Shown one piece after another: positions 27,083-34,966 of a stretch of DNA of 64,000 bases. The translations under genes were made by a program, and so were the position numbers. Positions within the stretch are counted from its first letter, which is position 1. Every line of letters starts with the position of its first letter. The notes beneath the pieces are model-generated. The model was not told the origin of the DNA. It was given only the letters and a program-made list of their open reading frames with translations, and made no database searches. The DNA comes from JAFMDF01 sp965222705 (lineage in GTDB: Bacteria > Bacteroidota > Bacteroidia > Chitinophagales > Saprospiraceae): the NCBI GenBank assembly GCA_965222705.1, contig CBDCUO010000036.1, positions 124,001 to 188,000 of the forward strand, written 5' to 3'.

Positions 27083-29497
27083 TCAAAAAGGATACCCGAC
27101 TGCTAGATTCCAGTTAATGCCCCTTAGTTTTAATTCTCTCCAACGCTGATAAGCCCAATAGCTTCCTTCGGGGTTGGGGTAAGGATTGCGAATTTTATAG
27201 CCTAAGTCCAGGCTTAATTTAAAATAATCAAAATCCATTCTAAATCCAATCCCTGTACCCAGAGCAATTTGACGCAAAAAACGTGCACTTAGTTCCGCTC
27301 CAGGGCGGCTGGGGTCTTTCTTGAGGGTCCATACATTACCCCCGTCAAGAAAAAAAGCCCCTTCGAGGTCCAGTGCGTATATTTTAAATAATTTAAACCG
27401 ATATTCTGCACTAAAAATAAATTTAAAGTCACCTGTTTGGTAAAAAGGCTGGGTGCTTTCTCGATATTCGGGAAAAGTGCTGGGATCTTGGTAACTTCCG
27501 GGTCCTAATTCTCTTATTCGCCAGGCGCGGACACTATTGGGACCCCCTGCATAAAATTGCTTGACGTAAGGAACATCAGGAGAAAAGCCAAAGGGGATAG
27601 CGATGCCCGTATTTAATCGAAAAGCAAAAGATTGTCGATTGCTGATGTATTTATAATAGCGGCCGTCTAAATCGAGCCGTACAAATTGGGCATAATCCAA
27701 GCCAAACAATTGAAAAGTATCTTTTCCTTCTTTTTTAAACTCATTGTAGAGCGCATTGACTCCCAGCACCTCCAAACCGGATACCTCTGAGTTTAAGAAG
27801 AATCGCCAAGTATCGTTATTTCTATTATTTCTGCCCGAAAAAGCAAAACCAAAATCTTTGATAAACAAGCCTGTAAAAAGCTGCGGATTGTTAAAACTCC
27901 TTTCTAAGAAGGGAATTTCTTGAAAAATTTCTTCCCCTCTGGAATTTTTGGGTACATTCGGATTGAATATATTCAGCCCGAATTGGTTGACATAATACCG
28001 CCGATTAGGGTTGTTTTGGATTTCGTAACCCAACGAAACGTTCCCACTAAAAAAACCCCAATAATCTCTTCTATTGCTCCAGTGCAATCCCAGGTTTATG
28101 CGTGTATTTGCATTCTCCAACAAGGAGTTGTAAAAGCGATCTGTAAAGATACCGATGTCATTGAGCAATTTTACAAAACGCAATGGATCGCTAAATTTAG
28201 GGATACTTAAGCCAAATTGCGGATTGATGTCGTAAGTATTAAAAATGCGTTGAATACCCGTTGTGCCAAATTCGCCGCCGATACTAAAATTGGCATCAAA
28301 TTCTTCCGCTCCGCCGAGCAGGTTTCGGTCTTTATAGGAAAGCGATAATTCGCCTCCGATAAAATTGCCGCTTGCGAGTGTTGCTTCACTGAAGAAGGTG
28401 TTTTTGATTTCTATATCTCCTCCTAAAACTAGCTTTTTGCTGGGAGGTAAATAGATTTTAAAATCGATTAAATCGCTGGAGTCTTTATTGACTTGGTCGT
28501 TGATATTGGCAAATTTAAAAACACCCAGTTCTCCTAAGTTCCGAATGGTTTTATGGTAATTTTCCTGACTATATAATTGGCCTTTTTTTAAATAAATTCT
28601 TTTTAAAATAATATCCGGGCGTACTTCGAATGTCCCGTCAGGGGTTAAAAAATGAAGCCCTTCGATAATAGAATCCCTTAGTGGACCTGCGTTGGGATAG
28701 TAAGAGGGATAGACATAAATTTCGCCCACCCTGTAAATTTTATGATTGGTCGTATCATTGACAGGAAAGACTTCGAGCTGTAGTTTTAGCTCTGATGTAC
28801 CCGAAGAGTCTGCACTAAGTTGGTCAAAATAATTTAAAATAAATTCTCGATAGCCGATGTTTTTCAGGTGCAAAGTAATGCGCTCCTGCTCAGCTTTGTA
28901 CAATTGATTAGAAACGGGTTCTCCTTTTTGGAAAACAGTTTTTGAGCTAATTTCATTTAAAACCTTTTGAATATTGGAATCTCTACTGACAAAGACAATG
29001 GTATCTACGGTATATAGATCGTTGGACTGAATAGAATAAGTAATAGCGGCCTTTTTATTTTTGATTTCCGTCTGGTAGTGGACCGTGGCATCGTAGTATC
29101 CCTCCTCATACAATAGATTGACCATTCTTTGGCGGGTTTGCTCGGCGAGGTCTTTTTCATAGACGCTGGGGACCTCGGCAAACATTCTTCTGATCAAATT
29201 TTTGAATTTAGAAGTTCCTTCCGGATCTTTGGTTTTGTAAAAAAACCAGCGCCGGTTAATTCCGAATACTTTATCGTTTGGTTTTTGGAGACTTTGAGCT
29301 ACCGAAAAGAGCCGTTCTCGCAGCCGCTTTTTTTTCCTAATCGCTTCAGTTGACTCAAATTTGATTTTATTTTTTTTCAGGAATGCTTCCTCTTCCTGCA
29401 AGTATTTTGTAGTGTTGCAAGAAAATAGCAATAGCAAAGAAGCGAGAAAGGGAATGATTCGCCAATGATTATTCAGATATTTGCTTCTATGATCCAT
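27083..29497 (-). CDS. tamL: TamL translocation and assembly lipoprotein (BamA/TamA-like barrel)
   Basis: The 804-residue protein starts with a lipoprotein signal (FLASLLLLFSC, Cys27) followed by NTTKYLQEEEAFLKKNKI, the typical opening of Bacteroidota TamL. POTRA-like repeats occupy about residues 60-420, and a 16-strand barrel of the Omp85 family fills the C terminus (YAGGPNSVRAWRIRELGPGS, GTGIGFRMDFDYFKLSLDLG, WNLAVGYPF). It inserts or translocates outer-membrane components together with TamB. No tamB is adjacent; an RNA methyltransferase gene is divergent. Confidence 0.92.
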   Translation of the reverse strand: MDHRSKYLNNHWRIIPFLASLLLLFSCNTTKYLQEEEAFLKKNKIKFESTEAIRKKKRLRERLFSVAQSLQKPNDKVFGINRRWFFYKTKDPEGTSKFKNLIRRMFAEVPSVYEKDLAEQTRQRMVNLLYEEGYYDATVHYQTEIKNKKAAITYSIQSNDLYTVDTIVFVSRDSNIQKVLNEISSKTVFQKGEPVSNQLYKAEQERITLHLKNIGYREFILNYFDQLSADSSGTSELKLQLEVFPVNDTTNHKIYRVGEIYVYPSYYPNAGPLRDSIIEGLHFLTPDGTFEVRPDIILKRIYLKKGQLYSQENYHKTIRNLGELGVFKFANINDQVNKDSSDLIDFKIYLPPSKKLVLGGDIEIKNTFFSEATLASGNFIGGELSLSYKDRNLLGGAEEFDANFSIGGEFGTTGIQRIFNTYDINPQFGLSIPKFSDPLRFVKLLNDIGIFTDRFYNSLLENANTRINLGLHWSNRRDYWGFFSGNVSLGYEIQNNPNRRYYVNQFGLNIFNPNVPKNSRGEEIFQEIPFLERSFNNPQLFTGLFIKDFGFAFSGRNNRNNDTWRFFLNSEVSGLEVLGVNALYNEFKKEGKDTFQLFGLDYAQFVRLDLDGRYYKYISNRQSFAFRLNTGIAIPFGFSPDVPYVKQFYAGGPNSVRAWRIRELGPGSYQDPSTFPEYRESTQPFYQTGDFKFIFSAEYRFKLFKIYALDLEGAFFLDGGNVWTLKKDPSRPGAELSARFLRQIALGTGIGFRMDFDYFKLSLDLGYKIRNPYPNPEGSYWAYQRWRELKLRGINWNLAVGYPF

Positions 29498-29556
29498 TCA
29501 AGTTTGCTACTATTTCTCAAAGCAAAATATTTTTTGCACTAATCACTACATGGCCT

Positions 29557-30312
29557 ATGCTTTCAAGAAATATGATTAAATATTTACAGTCTTTAAAGCA
29601 AAAGAAATTTAGGCAAATGTATAATAATTTTATAGCCGAAGGAGCTAAAATGACGACCGAAATCATTCGGCATCAGCAACTTGAAGTAGAAGGTATTTTC
29701 GCACTCGACTCCTGGATTGAGGAGAACGCCAATGATTTGGCAGCTTATCGAGACGTTTTGACAGTAGTAAATGCAAAAGAACTAGGTCGAATATCGCAAT
29801 TACAAACGCCGAACAAAGCGGTCTGCGTTTGTAAAATACCAAAATATAAATTGAATATCTCACAGATTAACAATAGTTTAACCCTTTTTTTGGACGGTAT
29901 CCAGAATCCAGGCAATTTGGGGAGTATATTGCGCATCGCCGACTGGTTTGGCTTACCCTATGTTTTTTGTTCAAACGATTGCGTAGAGGTGTATAATCAC
30001 AAAGTTATTCAGGCATCTATGGGTGCCTTTTTGAGGGTTAAAACGGTTTATCTGGATTTTGAAAAATTATTAGAAAGCATTCCTGATTTGCCTGTTTTTG
30101 CGACTGTTTTGGACGGAGAAGATGTTTTTAAAACTGATTTGCCCAAGAATGGGATCGTCCTCATTGGCAATGAAGGAAGGGGCATCACTCCTGCCATTAT
30201 AGAGCAAGCCACTCATAAAATCACCATTCCCAAGGGTAAAAACGGGCGGGCGGAATCCTTGAATGCGGCTATTGCAACGGGGATTATTTGTGCAGCTTTC
30301 ACCAGAAACTAA
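29557..30312 (+). CDS. TrmH/SpoU-family RNA methyltransferase
   Basis: The 251-residue protein has the substrate-binding N-terminal part (SLKQKKFRQMYNNFIAEGAK) and the trefoil-knot SPOUT domain. That domain shows DGIQNPGNLGSILRIADWFG, VLIGNEGRGI and the SAM-binding knot IPKGKNGRAESLNAAIATGI. It methylates 2'-O-ribose in rRNA or tRNA; the target base cannot be told. The ATG at 29557 is used, with a second ATG five codons later. It is followed 3 bp later by a phosphoesterase gene. Confidence 0.9.
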   Translation: MLSRNMIKYLQSLKQKKFRQMYNNFIAEGAKMTTEIIRHQQLEVEGIFALDSWIEENANDLAAYRDVLTVVNAKELGRISQLQTPNKAVCVCKIPKYKLNISQINNSLTLFLDGIQNPGNLGSILRIADWFGLPYVFCSNDCVEVYNHKVIQASMGAFLRVKTVYLDFEKLLESIPDLPVFATVLDGEDVFKTDLPKNGIVLIGNEGRGITPAIIEQATHKITIPKGKNGRAESLNAAIATGIICAAFTRN

Positions 30313-30315
30313 ACC

Positions 30316-30819
30316 ATGAAAATCGGCTTACTTTCAGACACACACGGTTATTTAGACCCCAAAATATTTGACTATTTCAAAGCTTGTGATGAAATCTGGC
30401 ACGCTGGAGATATTGGCAGTATGGATGTCGTAGAGCAGTTAGAAGCTTTTAAACCCTTGAAGGCAGTTTATGGAAATATAGATAACCGGATTATTCGAGC
30501 TACTTTTCCCTTGAATTTACGTTGGGAATGCGAAAGCCTGGATATTTGGATGACCCATATTGGCGGCTATCCTGGTCGATACTCCAAAAGGGTAAGGGGC
30601 ATTTTGAATGAAAACCCACCTAAACTATTTATCTGTGGACATTCGCATATTTTAAAGGTCATGCCTGATAAGAAATATGATTTGTTGCACATTAATCCCG
30701 GTGCCTGTGGGAATTACGGGTTTCACAAAGTGAAAACTATAGTTCGCTTTAGTTTAAACGAAGGAAATATTGCGGATTTTGAGGTGATTGAATTGGGCAA
30801 GCGCGGACGAGTATCTTAG
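30316..30819 (+). CDS. YfcE/MJ0936-type metallophosphoesterase
   Basis: At 167 residues this is a minimal calcineurin-like phosphoesterase. Metal ligands are visible in LLSDTHGYLD, WHAGDIGS, YGNIDNR and ICGHSHIL, with HINPGACGNYG at the end. Family members are cytoplasmic phosphodiesterases of unclear natural substrate. It is translationally coupled to the SpoU gene upstream. Confidence 0.9.
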   Translation: MKIGLLSDTHGYLDPKIFDYFKACDEIWHAGDIGSMDVVEQLEAFKPLKAVYGNIDNRIIRATFPLNLRWECESLDIWMTHIGGYPGRYSKRVRGILNENPPKLFICGHSHILKVMPDKKYDLLHINPGACGNYGFHKVKTIVRFSLNEGNIADFEVIELGKRGRVS

Positions 30820-30924
30820 TAATGATTAAAAATAAATTTGACAGTTGAGTTTGTTGAATTGAATGATTTTCTGCAAGTTTTCAACTCCTACAAAAATCGA
30901 CCATTTTAAAAACGTTGATTTTTT

Positions 30925-30968
30925 CCTTCTTTGACAAATTGTGTGAAATAAATTTTTGTCAAAGAACC
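30925..30968. repeat. TTTGACAA palindrome family, copy 2
   Basis: CCTTCTTTGACAAATTGTGT and TTTTTGTCAAAGAACC form an inverted repeat between two convergent genes. It is the same family as 18298 and 32558. Confidence 0.65.
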
Positions 30969-30985
30969 ATTTTTTTTAATGTTCC

Positions 30986-31501
30986 TTATCCTTTTCGGTT
31001 TCTTTCCTTGAAAGCTTCGTTAAGCATCTTGAAGTCGAGTTTTCCATTATTGGTTTTTAGATGCTCCAAAATGACTACCGCCTTTTTTAGTCGGATATCT
31101 GAGCTTTTGGGTTTGCCGACGATATAAAGCAAACTTCTTTGTTTACCCGGTGTAAGTTGGTGAAAAAAATGGCTGCCTTCTTCGTCAATTAGCAATAGCT
31201 CTTCCATTTCTTCTGGCAAGGCAATGCCATATTTGCTATCGTCTTTTTTTAATTTGACCACTAATTCAGCACTTTGCTCCAGTTTCAATTTTTTGCGAAT
31301 ATCGCTGTTAATCATAATGAAAAAACCACCCTGCCCATTGGGCATCAAAGCACAATGAAATTGGTGAGTATCATTGAGGGTACAAATCACTCGCCTGTCT
31401 TTGTTGTTTATCAATTTTTGAGCAATATTGTTGGGAACGAGAATTTGATAATTCCACATCAGGCTGGAGGGTTTTCTTTCGAGCGTGGTAGTGAATTGCA
31501 T
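30986..31501 (-). CDS. YdeI/OmpD-associated family protein with DUF1905 domain
   Basis: The 171-residue protein has an N-terminal DUF1905 barrel (residues ~1-90, MWNYQILVPNNIAQKLINN ... RRVICTLNDTHQFHCALMPN). A C-terminal YdeI/OmpD-associated helical region follows (LTPGKQRSLLYIVGKPKSSD). The function is unknown; it is probably a cytoplasmic protein. It lies 9 bp downstream of the EamA transporter gene on the same strand, so they are probably co-transcribed. Confidence 0.85.
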   Translation of the reverse strand: MQFTTTLERKPSSLMWNYQILVPNNIAQKLINNKDRRVICTLNDTHQFHCALMPNGQGGFFIMINSDIRKKLKLEQSAELVVKLKKDDSKYGIALPEEMEELLLIDEEGSHFFHQLTPGKQRSLLYIVGKPKSSDIRLKKAVVILEHLKTNNGKLDFKMLNEAFKERNRKG

Positions 31502-31510
31502 AATAAGACC

Positions 31511-32419
31511 TTATTTCACTTTTTCAAAGTATTTTTTTAATAAAGGATAACCAAAAACGGCTGCTAAAATAATCAATACGCCCAAATAAAAGTTGGGAGA
31601 TAACTCTTTATTTTCTTTTAAAATAATAATTGCCAGCAAAATACCATAAACGGGCTCTAAGTTTAAAGTCAAATTGGCAGCAAAAGCGGAAATATGTTTT
31701 AAAGCCCTCAACCCGAGTACATAAGCCAGTGTAGTACAGCCCAAAGCTAGGATGATAAGATAGAGCCAATCGCTTGGGGAGGGCCAAAATTGGGATTCGG
31801 AAAAGTATTCAAAATAAATTGGAAAGAGGAGGCTGATAAATAACCAGGCACTACCCATTTCTAAAAAGGTGATGCTCATCGGGTCTGCCTTGTCAATCAA
31901 TTGCTTATTGAGGATCGTAAACAAAACGACTAAAAAAGCAGATAACAAGCCGATCCAAACCCCGATAATCAAATGAACTTCGAGGCTTTGTACGACCAGT
32001 GCCATTCCAGGAATAACCAAAGCACCTAGCACTATTTCATACCATTTGAAAGGTTGTTTTGTCATCAAAGGCTCTAAAAGAGCCGTAAAAAAAGCCCCCG
32101 TAGCATAGCAAACCAATGCAACAGACGCATTGGCATATTTGATGGATCCAAAAAAAGTAATCCAGTGCAGGGCAACAATCACTCCAATCCCCAAATAACT
32201 CAAAATCAACCTTTTAGGTATTTGCAACAAGGGGCGACCTAAGCGAATCAAAAAGAACAAGCTAATGCTCGTTATCAATACTCGCCACCAAACCAAGACT
32301 AGGGCAGGTAATGCGATTAGATCCCCCAAAATAGCGGTCAAACCATAAAGCAAAACCGCAAAGTGCAATTCTATATAGGCGCGACGAATAGGATTCATGC
32401 TTGTCTGGCTGATGAACAA
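31511..32419 (-). CDS. EamA/DMT-family transporter
   Basis: About ten transmembrane helices fill the 302 residues, in two EamA repeats (first ~8-145, second ~155-295; FFGSIKYANASVALVCYATG and NLTLNLEPVYGILLAIIIL are typical). It is a metabolite exporter of the drug/metabolite transporter superfamily; the substrate is unknown. The first Met is at 32419, and a second at 32398 (MNPIRRAYIELH) is an equally good start. Confidence 0.88.
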   Translation of the reverse strand: MFISQTSMNPIRRAYIELHFAVLLYGLTAILGDLIALPALVLVWWRVLITSISLFFLIRLGRPLLQIPKRLILSYLGIGVIVALHWITFFGSIKYANASVALVCYATGAFFTALLEPLMTKQPFKWYEIVLGALVIPGMALVVQSLEVHLIIGVWIGLLSAFLVVLFTILNKQLIDKADPMSITFLEMGSAWLFISLLFPIYFEYFSESQFWPSPSDWLYLIILALGCTTLAYVLGLRALKHISAFAANLTLNLEPVYGILLAIIILKENKELSPNFYLGVLIILAAVFGYPLLKKYFEKVK

Positions 32420-32557
32420 AACGCTAGAAAAAAGGCATAAAAAAAGGTAATTTTAAGGGAATTCCCTAAATTTGCGGGCTTTGAATACCTAGAATGTATA
32501 ATTAGATTTTAGCTTATTGAGGTCTAGGTGCTGACTATTGCGGCGATAAAATTTTTT

Positions 32558-32668
32558 CCTTCTTTGACAAATTGTGTGGAATAAAGCTATTTAAAAGGAC
32601 GAGGACTATTAAGGAGGAGCCTTTTAGATAGCTTTATTCCTCCATAACACAATTTTTGTCGAAGAACC
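32558..32668. repeat. TTTGACAA palindrome family, long copy 3
   Basis: The outer arms CCTTCTTTGACAAATTGTGT and ACACAATTTTTGTCGAAGAACC enclose a second inverted pair (GGAATAAAGCTATTTAAAAGG / CCTTTTAGATAGCTTTATTCC). The whole 111 bases can fold into one long stem. It lies in the divergent region between the EamA and peroxiredoxin genes and is the longest, possibly complete, member of the family. Confidence 0.7.
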
Positions 32669-32696
32669 AATTTTATTAATAAAAAAATCAAAAATT

Positions 32697-33167
32697 ATGG
32701 CAGTTAAAGTGGGCGATAAGGCTCCTAATTTTAAATTATACAATACAGAAAAGAAGGAGGTGTCTTTAAAAGACTATAAAGGAAAAAATGTCGTATTGCT
32801 TTTTTTTCCTTTGGCTTTTACGGGGGTGTGCACCAAAGAATTATGCAGTATGCGGGACAATATTGCAGATTATGACGGCTTGGAAGCGCAGGTTTTGGCT
32901 GTTTCCGTAGATTCTTTGTTTACTTTGCAAAAATTTAGGGCAGAGCAGGGCTTGAATTTTCCTTTGCTTTCGGATTTTAATAAAAGGACTGCTAGAAAAT
33001 ATGGTGCGCTTTATAAAGACTTTGTATTAGGCATGAAAGGCGTTGCCAAGCGTTCTGCTTTTGTTATTGACAAAAAAGGCATAATTCGCTATGCGGAAGT
33101 CTTGGAAAGTGCCGGAGATTTACCGAACTTTGTAGCTGTAAAAGAAACCCTAAGCAGTTTAAACTAG
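32697..33167 (+). CDS. Peroxiredoxin (AhpC/TSA family)
   Basis: The 156-residue thiol peroxidase has the peroxidatic Cys45 in PLAFTGVCTKELC and a second Cys50 that may be the resolving residue; SVDSLFTLQKFRAEQGLNFP and the conserved Arg in GVAKRSAFVID follow. It reduces hydrogen peroxide and organic hydroperoxides in the cytoplasm. The layout resembles AhpE/PrxQ-type enzymes. clpS follows 31 bp downstream. Confidence 0.92.
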   Translation: MAVKVGDKAPNFKLYNTEKKEVSLKDYKGKNVVLLFFPLAFTGVCTKELCSMRDNIADYDGLEAQVLAVSVDSLFTLQKFRAEQGLNFPLLSDFNKRTARKYGALYKDFVLGMKGVAKRSAFVIDKKGIIRYAEVLESAGDLPNFVAVKETLSSLN

Positions 33168-33198
33168 TTGTACTTACAGCATTACCAACCATCAAAAT

Positions 33199-33498
33199 AT
33201 GGCAAATTATAACACTTTTGAGGAACTGGAAGAAGTAGCAATAGAAGAAGTTGAAGATATAGACGTAGGTAATCCTTCCCTTTTGATTGTCTATAATGAT
33301 GACCATAATACCTTCGATTGGGTCATCCAGTGTTTTATGGAGATCCTCAAGTACTCCAGCCAACAGGCAGAACAATTGGCCATGATGATTCACTTTAAGG
33401 GAAAAGCTACGGTCAAAACGGCTCCCAAACCCGAGTTGCGGCCCAAAAAAGAAGCGCTAGTGGATAAGGGCTTATCAGCAGTGATCGAGGATTTGTAA
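33199..33498 (+). CDS. clpS: ATP-dependent Clp protease adaptor ClpS
   Basis: The 99-residue adaptor carries the ClpS core LLIVYNDDHNTFDWVIQCFM ... AEQLAMMIHFKGKATVK, with the substrate-binding Asn-Asp-Asp and the later Met/His region. It delivers N-degron proteins to ClpA/ClpC. The acidic N-terminal tail (FEELEEVAIEEVEDID) is typical of Bacteroidota members. One base separates it from the hydrolase gene downstream. Confidence 0.92.
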   Translation: MANYNTFEELEEVAIEEVEDIDVGNPSLLIVYNDDHNTFDWVIQCFMEILKYSSQQAEQLAMMIHFKGKATVKTAPKPELRPKKEALVDKGLSAVIEDL

Positions 33499-33499
33499 A

Positions 33500-34291
33500 A
33501 TGAAAATCTTGAAATCCTTTTTGAAAACAATGGGGATTATCTACCTGCTGATATGTGCATTGCTCTGGTTTGGGCAAGATAGATTTATTTTCCTACCTGA
33601 TAAACTACCCGAAAATTACGTTTTTCGCACAGGCGAACAAGTCGAGATCGAAGTTGCCCCGAGCATTTTTCTAAACTGCCTTTGGATGAAAGAAAAAAAA
33701 CCAAAGGGGGTCATTTTATATCTCCACGGCAACAGAGGTACGAACAAAAGGTGTATTCGTCAGGCAGAAAACATGTCTAATAACGATTATGATGTTTTTA
33801 TGCCAGATTACCGAGGATATGGTAAAAGCGACGGAGAAATCTATTCGGAAAAGCAATTGTTCTCCGATGTACAAAAAGTCTATAATTTTTTAAAAAAACA
33901 CTATCGAGAAAACCAAATTATTATTGTTGGTTATTCATTGGGAACGGGTATGGCAACCTGGTTAGCAGCGAATAACAATCCCCTTCAATTGGTAATGATC
34001 GCACCCTACGTTAGTTTTTATGATTTAAAAAATCGAATCAAACCTTTGCTATTTATTCCCGATTTTTTGGTAAAATATCCGTTGAATAATGCAGAAAATC
34101 TAAAGAAAGTAAAATGTCCAGTGACTATATTTCATGGAACCCGTGACGAGGTCATTCCCTTTGATTCTTCCAATAAATTAATGGCCTCTAATCCTGATAA
34201 GGTGCAACTGGTGATATTGGAGCGAGAAGGACATCGAGGAGCAATTTTCAATGGCTTGTTTAGAAGAAAGTTTAGCGAATTGCTGCCCTAA
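33500..34291 (+). CDS. Alpha/beta hydrolase, membrane-anchored (BEM46/ABHD13-like)
   Basis: The 263-residue protein has an N-terminal hydrophobic anchor (LKTMGIIYLLICALLWFG) and a hydrolase domain. The oxyanion region is YLHGNRGTNK, the nucleophile elbow GYSLGTG, the acid lies in FHGTRDEVIPF and the histidine in REGHRGAIF. Family members are esterases or lipases of unknown specificity. It starts directly after clpS, so it is in the same operon. Confidence 0.86.
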   Translation: MKILKSFLKTMGIIYLLICALLWFGQDRFIFLPDKLPENYVFRTGEQVEIEVAPSIFLNCLWMKEKKPKGVILYLHGNRGTNKRCIRQAENMSNNDYDVFMPDYRGYGKSDGEIYSEKQLFSDVQKVYNFLKKHYRENQIIIVGYSLGTGMATWLAANNNPLQLVMIAPYVSFYDLKNRIKPLLFIPDFLVKYPLNNAENLKKVKCPVTIFHGTRDEVIPFDSSNKLMASNPDKVQLVILEREGHRGAIFNGLFRRKFSELLP

Positions 34292-34321
34292 ATCTACGCT
34301 TTCCCTTAAAGCCCATTGTAT

Positions 34322-34719
34322 TTATTGGAGAAGATTGGACCGAATCGTAGCGGCGATAGTTTCAAACTCTTCTTTTGAAAACTTTAATTTTTTTTTGGCG
34401 AAACTCATATCGTGTATGCCATTGATTGGAATTAAATGGAGATGGGCATGGGGTACTTCCAAGCCAATTACCGTGGTTCCTATACGCTTGCAAGGAACCG
34501 ATTTTTTGATGGCAATTGCTACTTTTTTGGCAAAAATATTCAAGCCTGCAACCAACTCGTCTTCCAGATCAAAATAATAATCAACTTCTTTCTTCGGAAT
34601 AACCAATGTGTGCCCTTTTGCTAAGGGAAAGATATCCAGAAAGGCATAAAAATTTGTTGTTTCTGCTATTTTGTAGGAAGGAATTTCGCCCGCTACGATT
34701 TTGGAAAAATACTTGCCAT
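34322..34719 (-). pseudogene. HIT-family protein, frameshifted near the start
   Basis: The frame from 34719 begins MASIF, and the continuation in another frame reads KIVAGEIPSYKIAETTNFYA, then FLDIFPLAKGHTLVIPKKEV, ending with VPHAHLHLIPINGIHDM, the histidine-triad motif. One T is missing from the T-run at about 34705-34709; with six Ts the 132-residue protein is continuous and looks like a normal HIT nucleotide hydrolase. Without correction only a TTG-started C-terminal piece (34606-34322) would be made. A homopolymer sequencing error is the simplest explanation. Confidence 0.82.
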
Positions 34720-34823
34720 TTTGTTGGGTATGTTTTTATTAAAGGATTTAGTAATTTGACCAAATTACGTGATTTCAGATTAATTTAAAGAGAAAAATAT
34801 ACTTCGATTTGTTCGTTTTTACT

Positions 34824-34861
34824 TTTCCCTTTGAATTAAGCGCAAAATTTGCCAAAGAAGG
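34824..34861. repeat. TTTGACAA palindrome family, degenerate copy 4
   Basis: CCCTTTGAATTAAGCGC and GCAAAATTTGCCAAAGAAGG preserve the outer arms with several changes, in the divergent region upstream of the GCS2-CBS gene. Confidence 0.4.
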
Positions 34862-34966
34862 TAAAATTTTGGGTAAATTAGCATTTTTAAAGAAAATGAA
34901 CAAGCCTTAAGAAGTGCTTATAAGTGATTAGGATAGGTTTGAAAATAGAAATCAAAACACTTAATA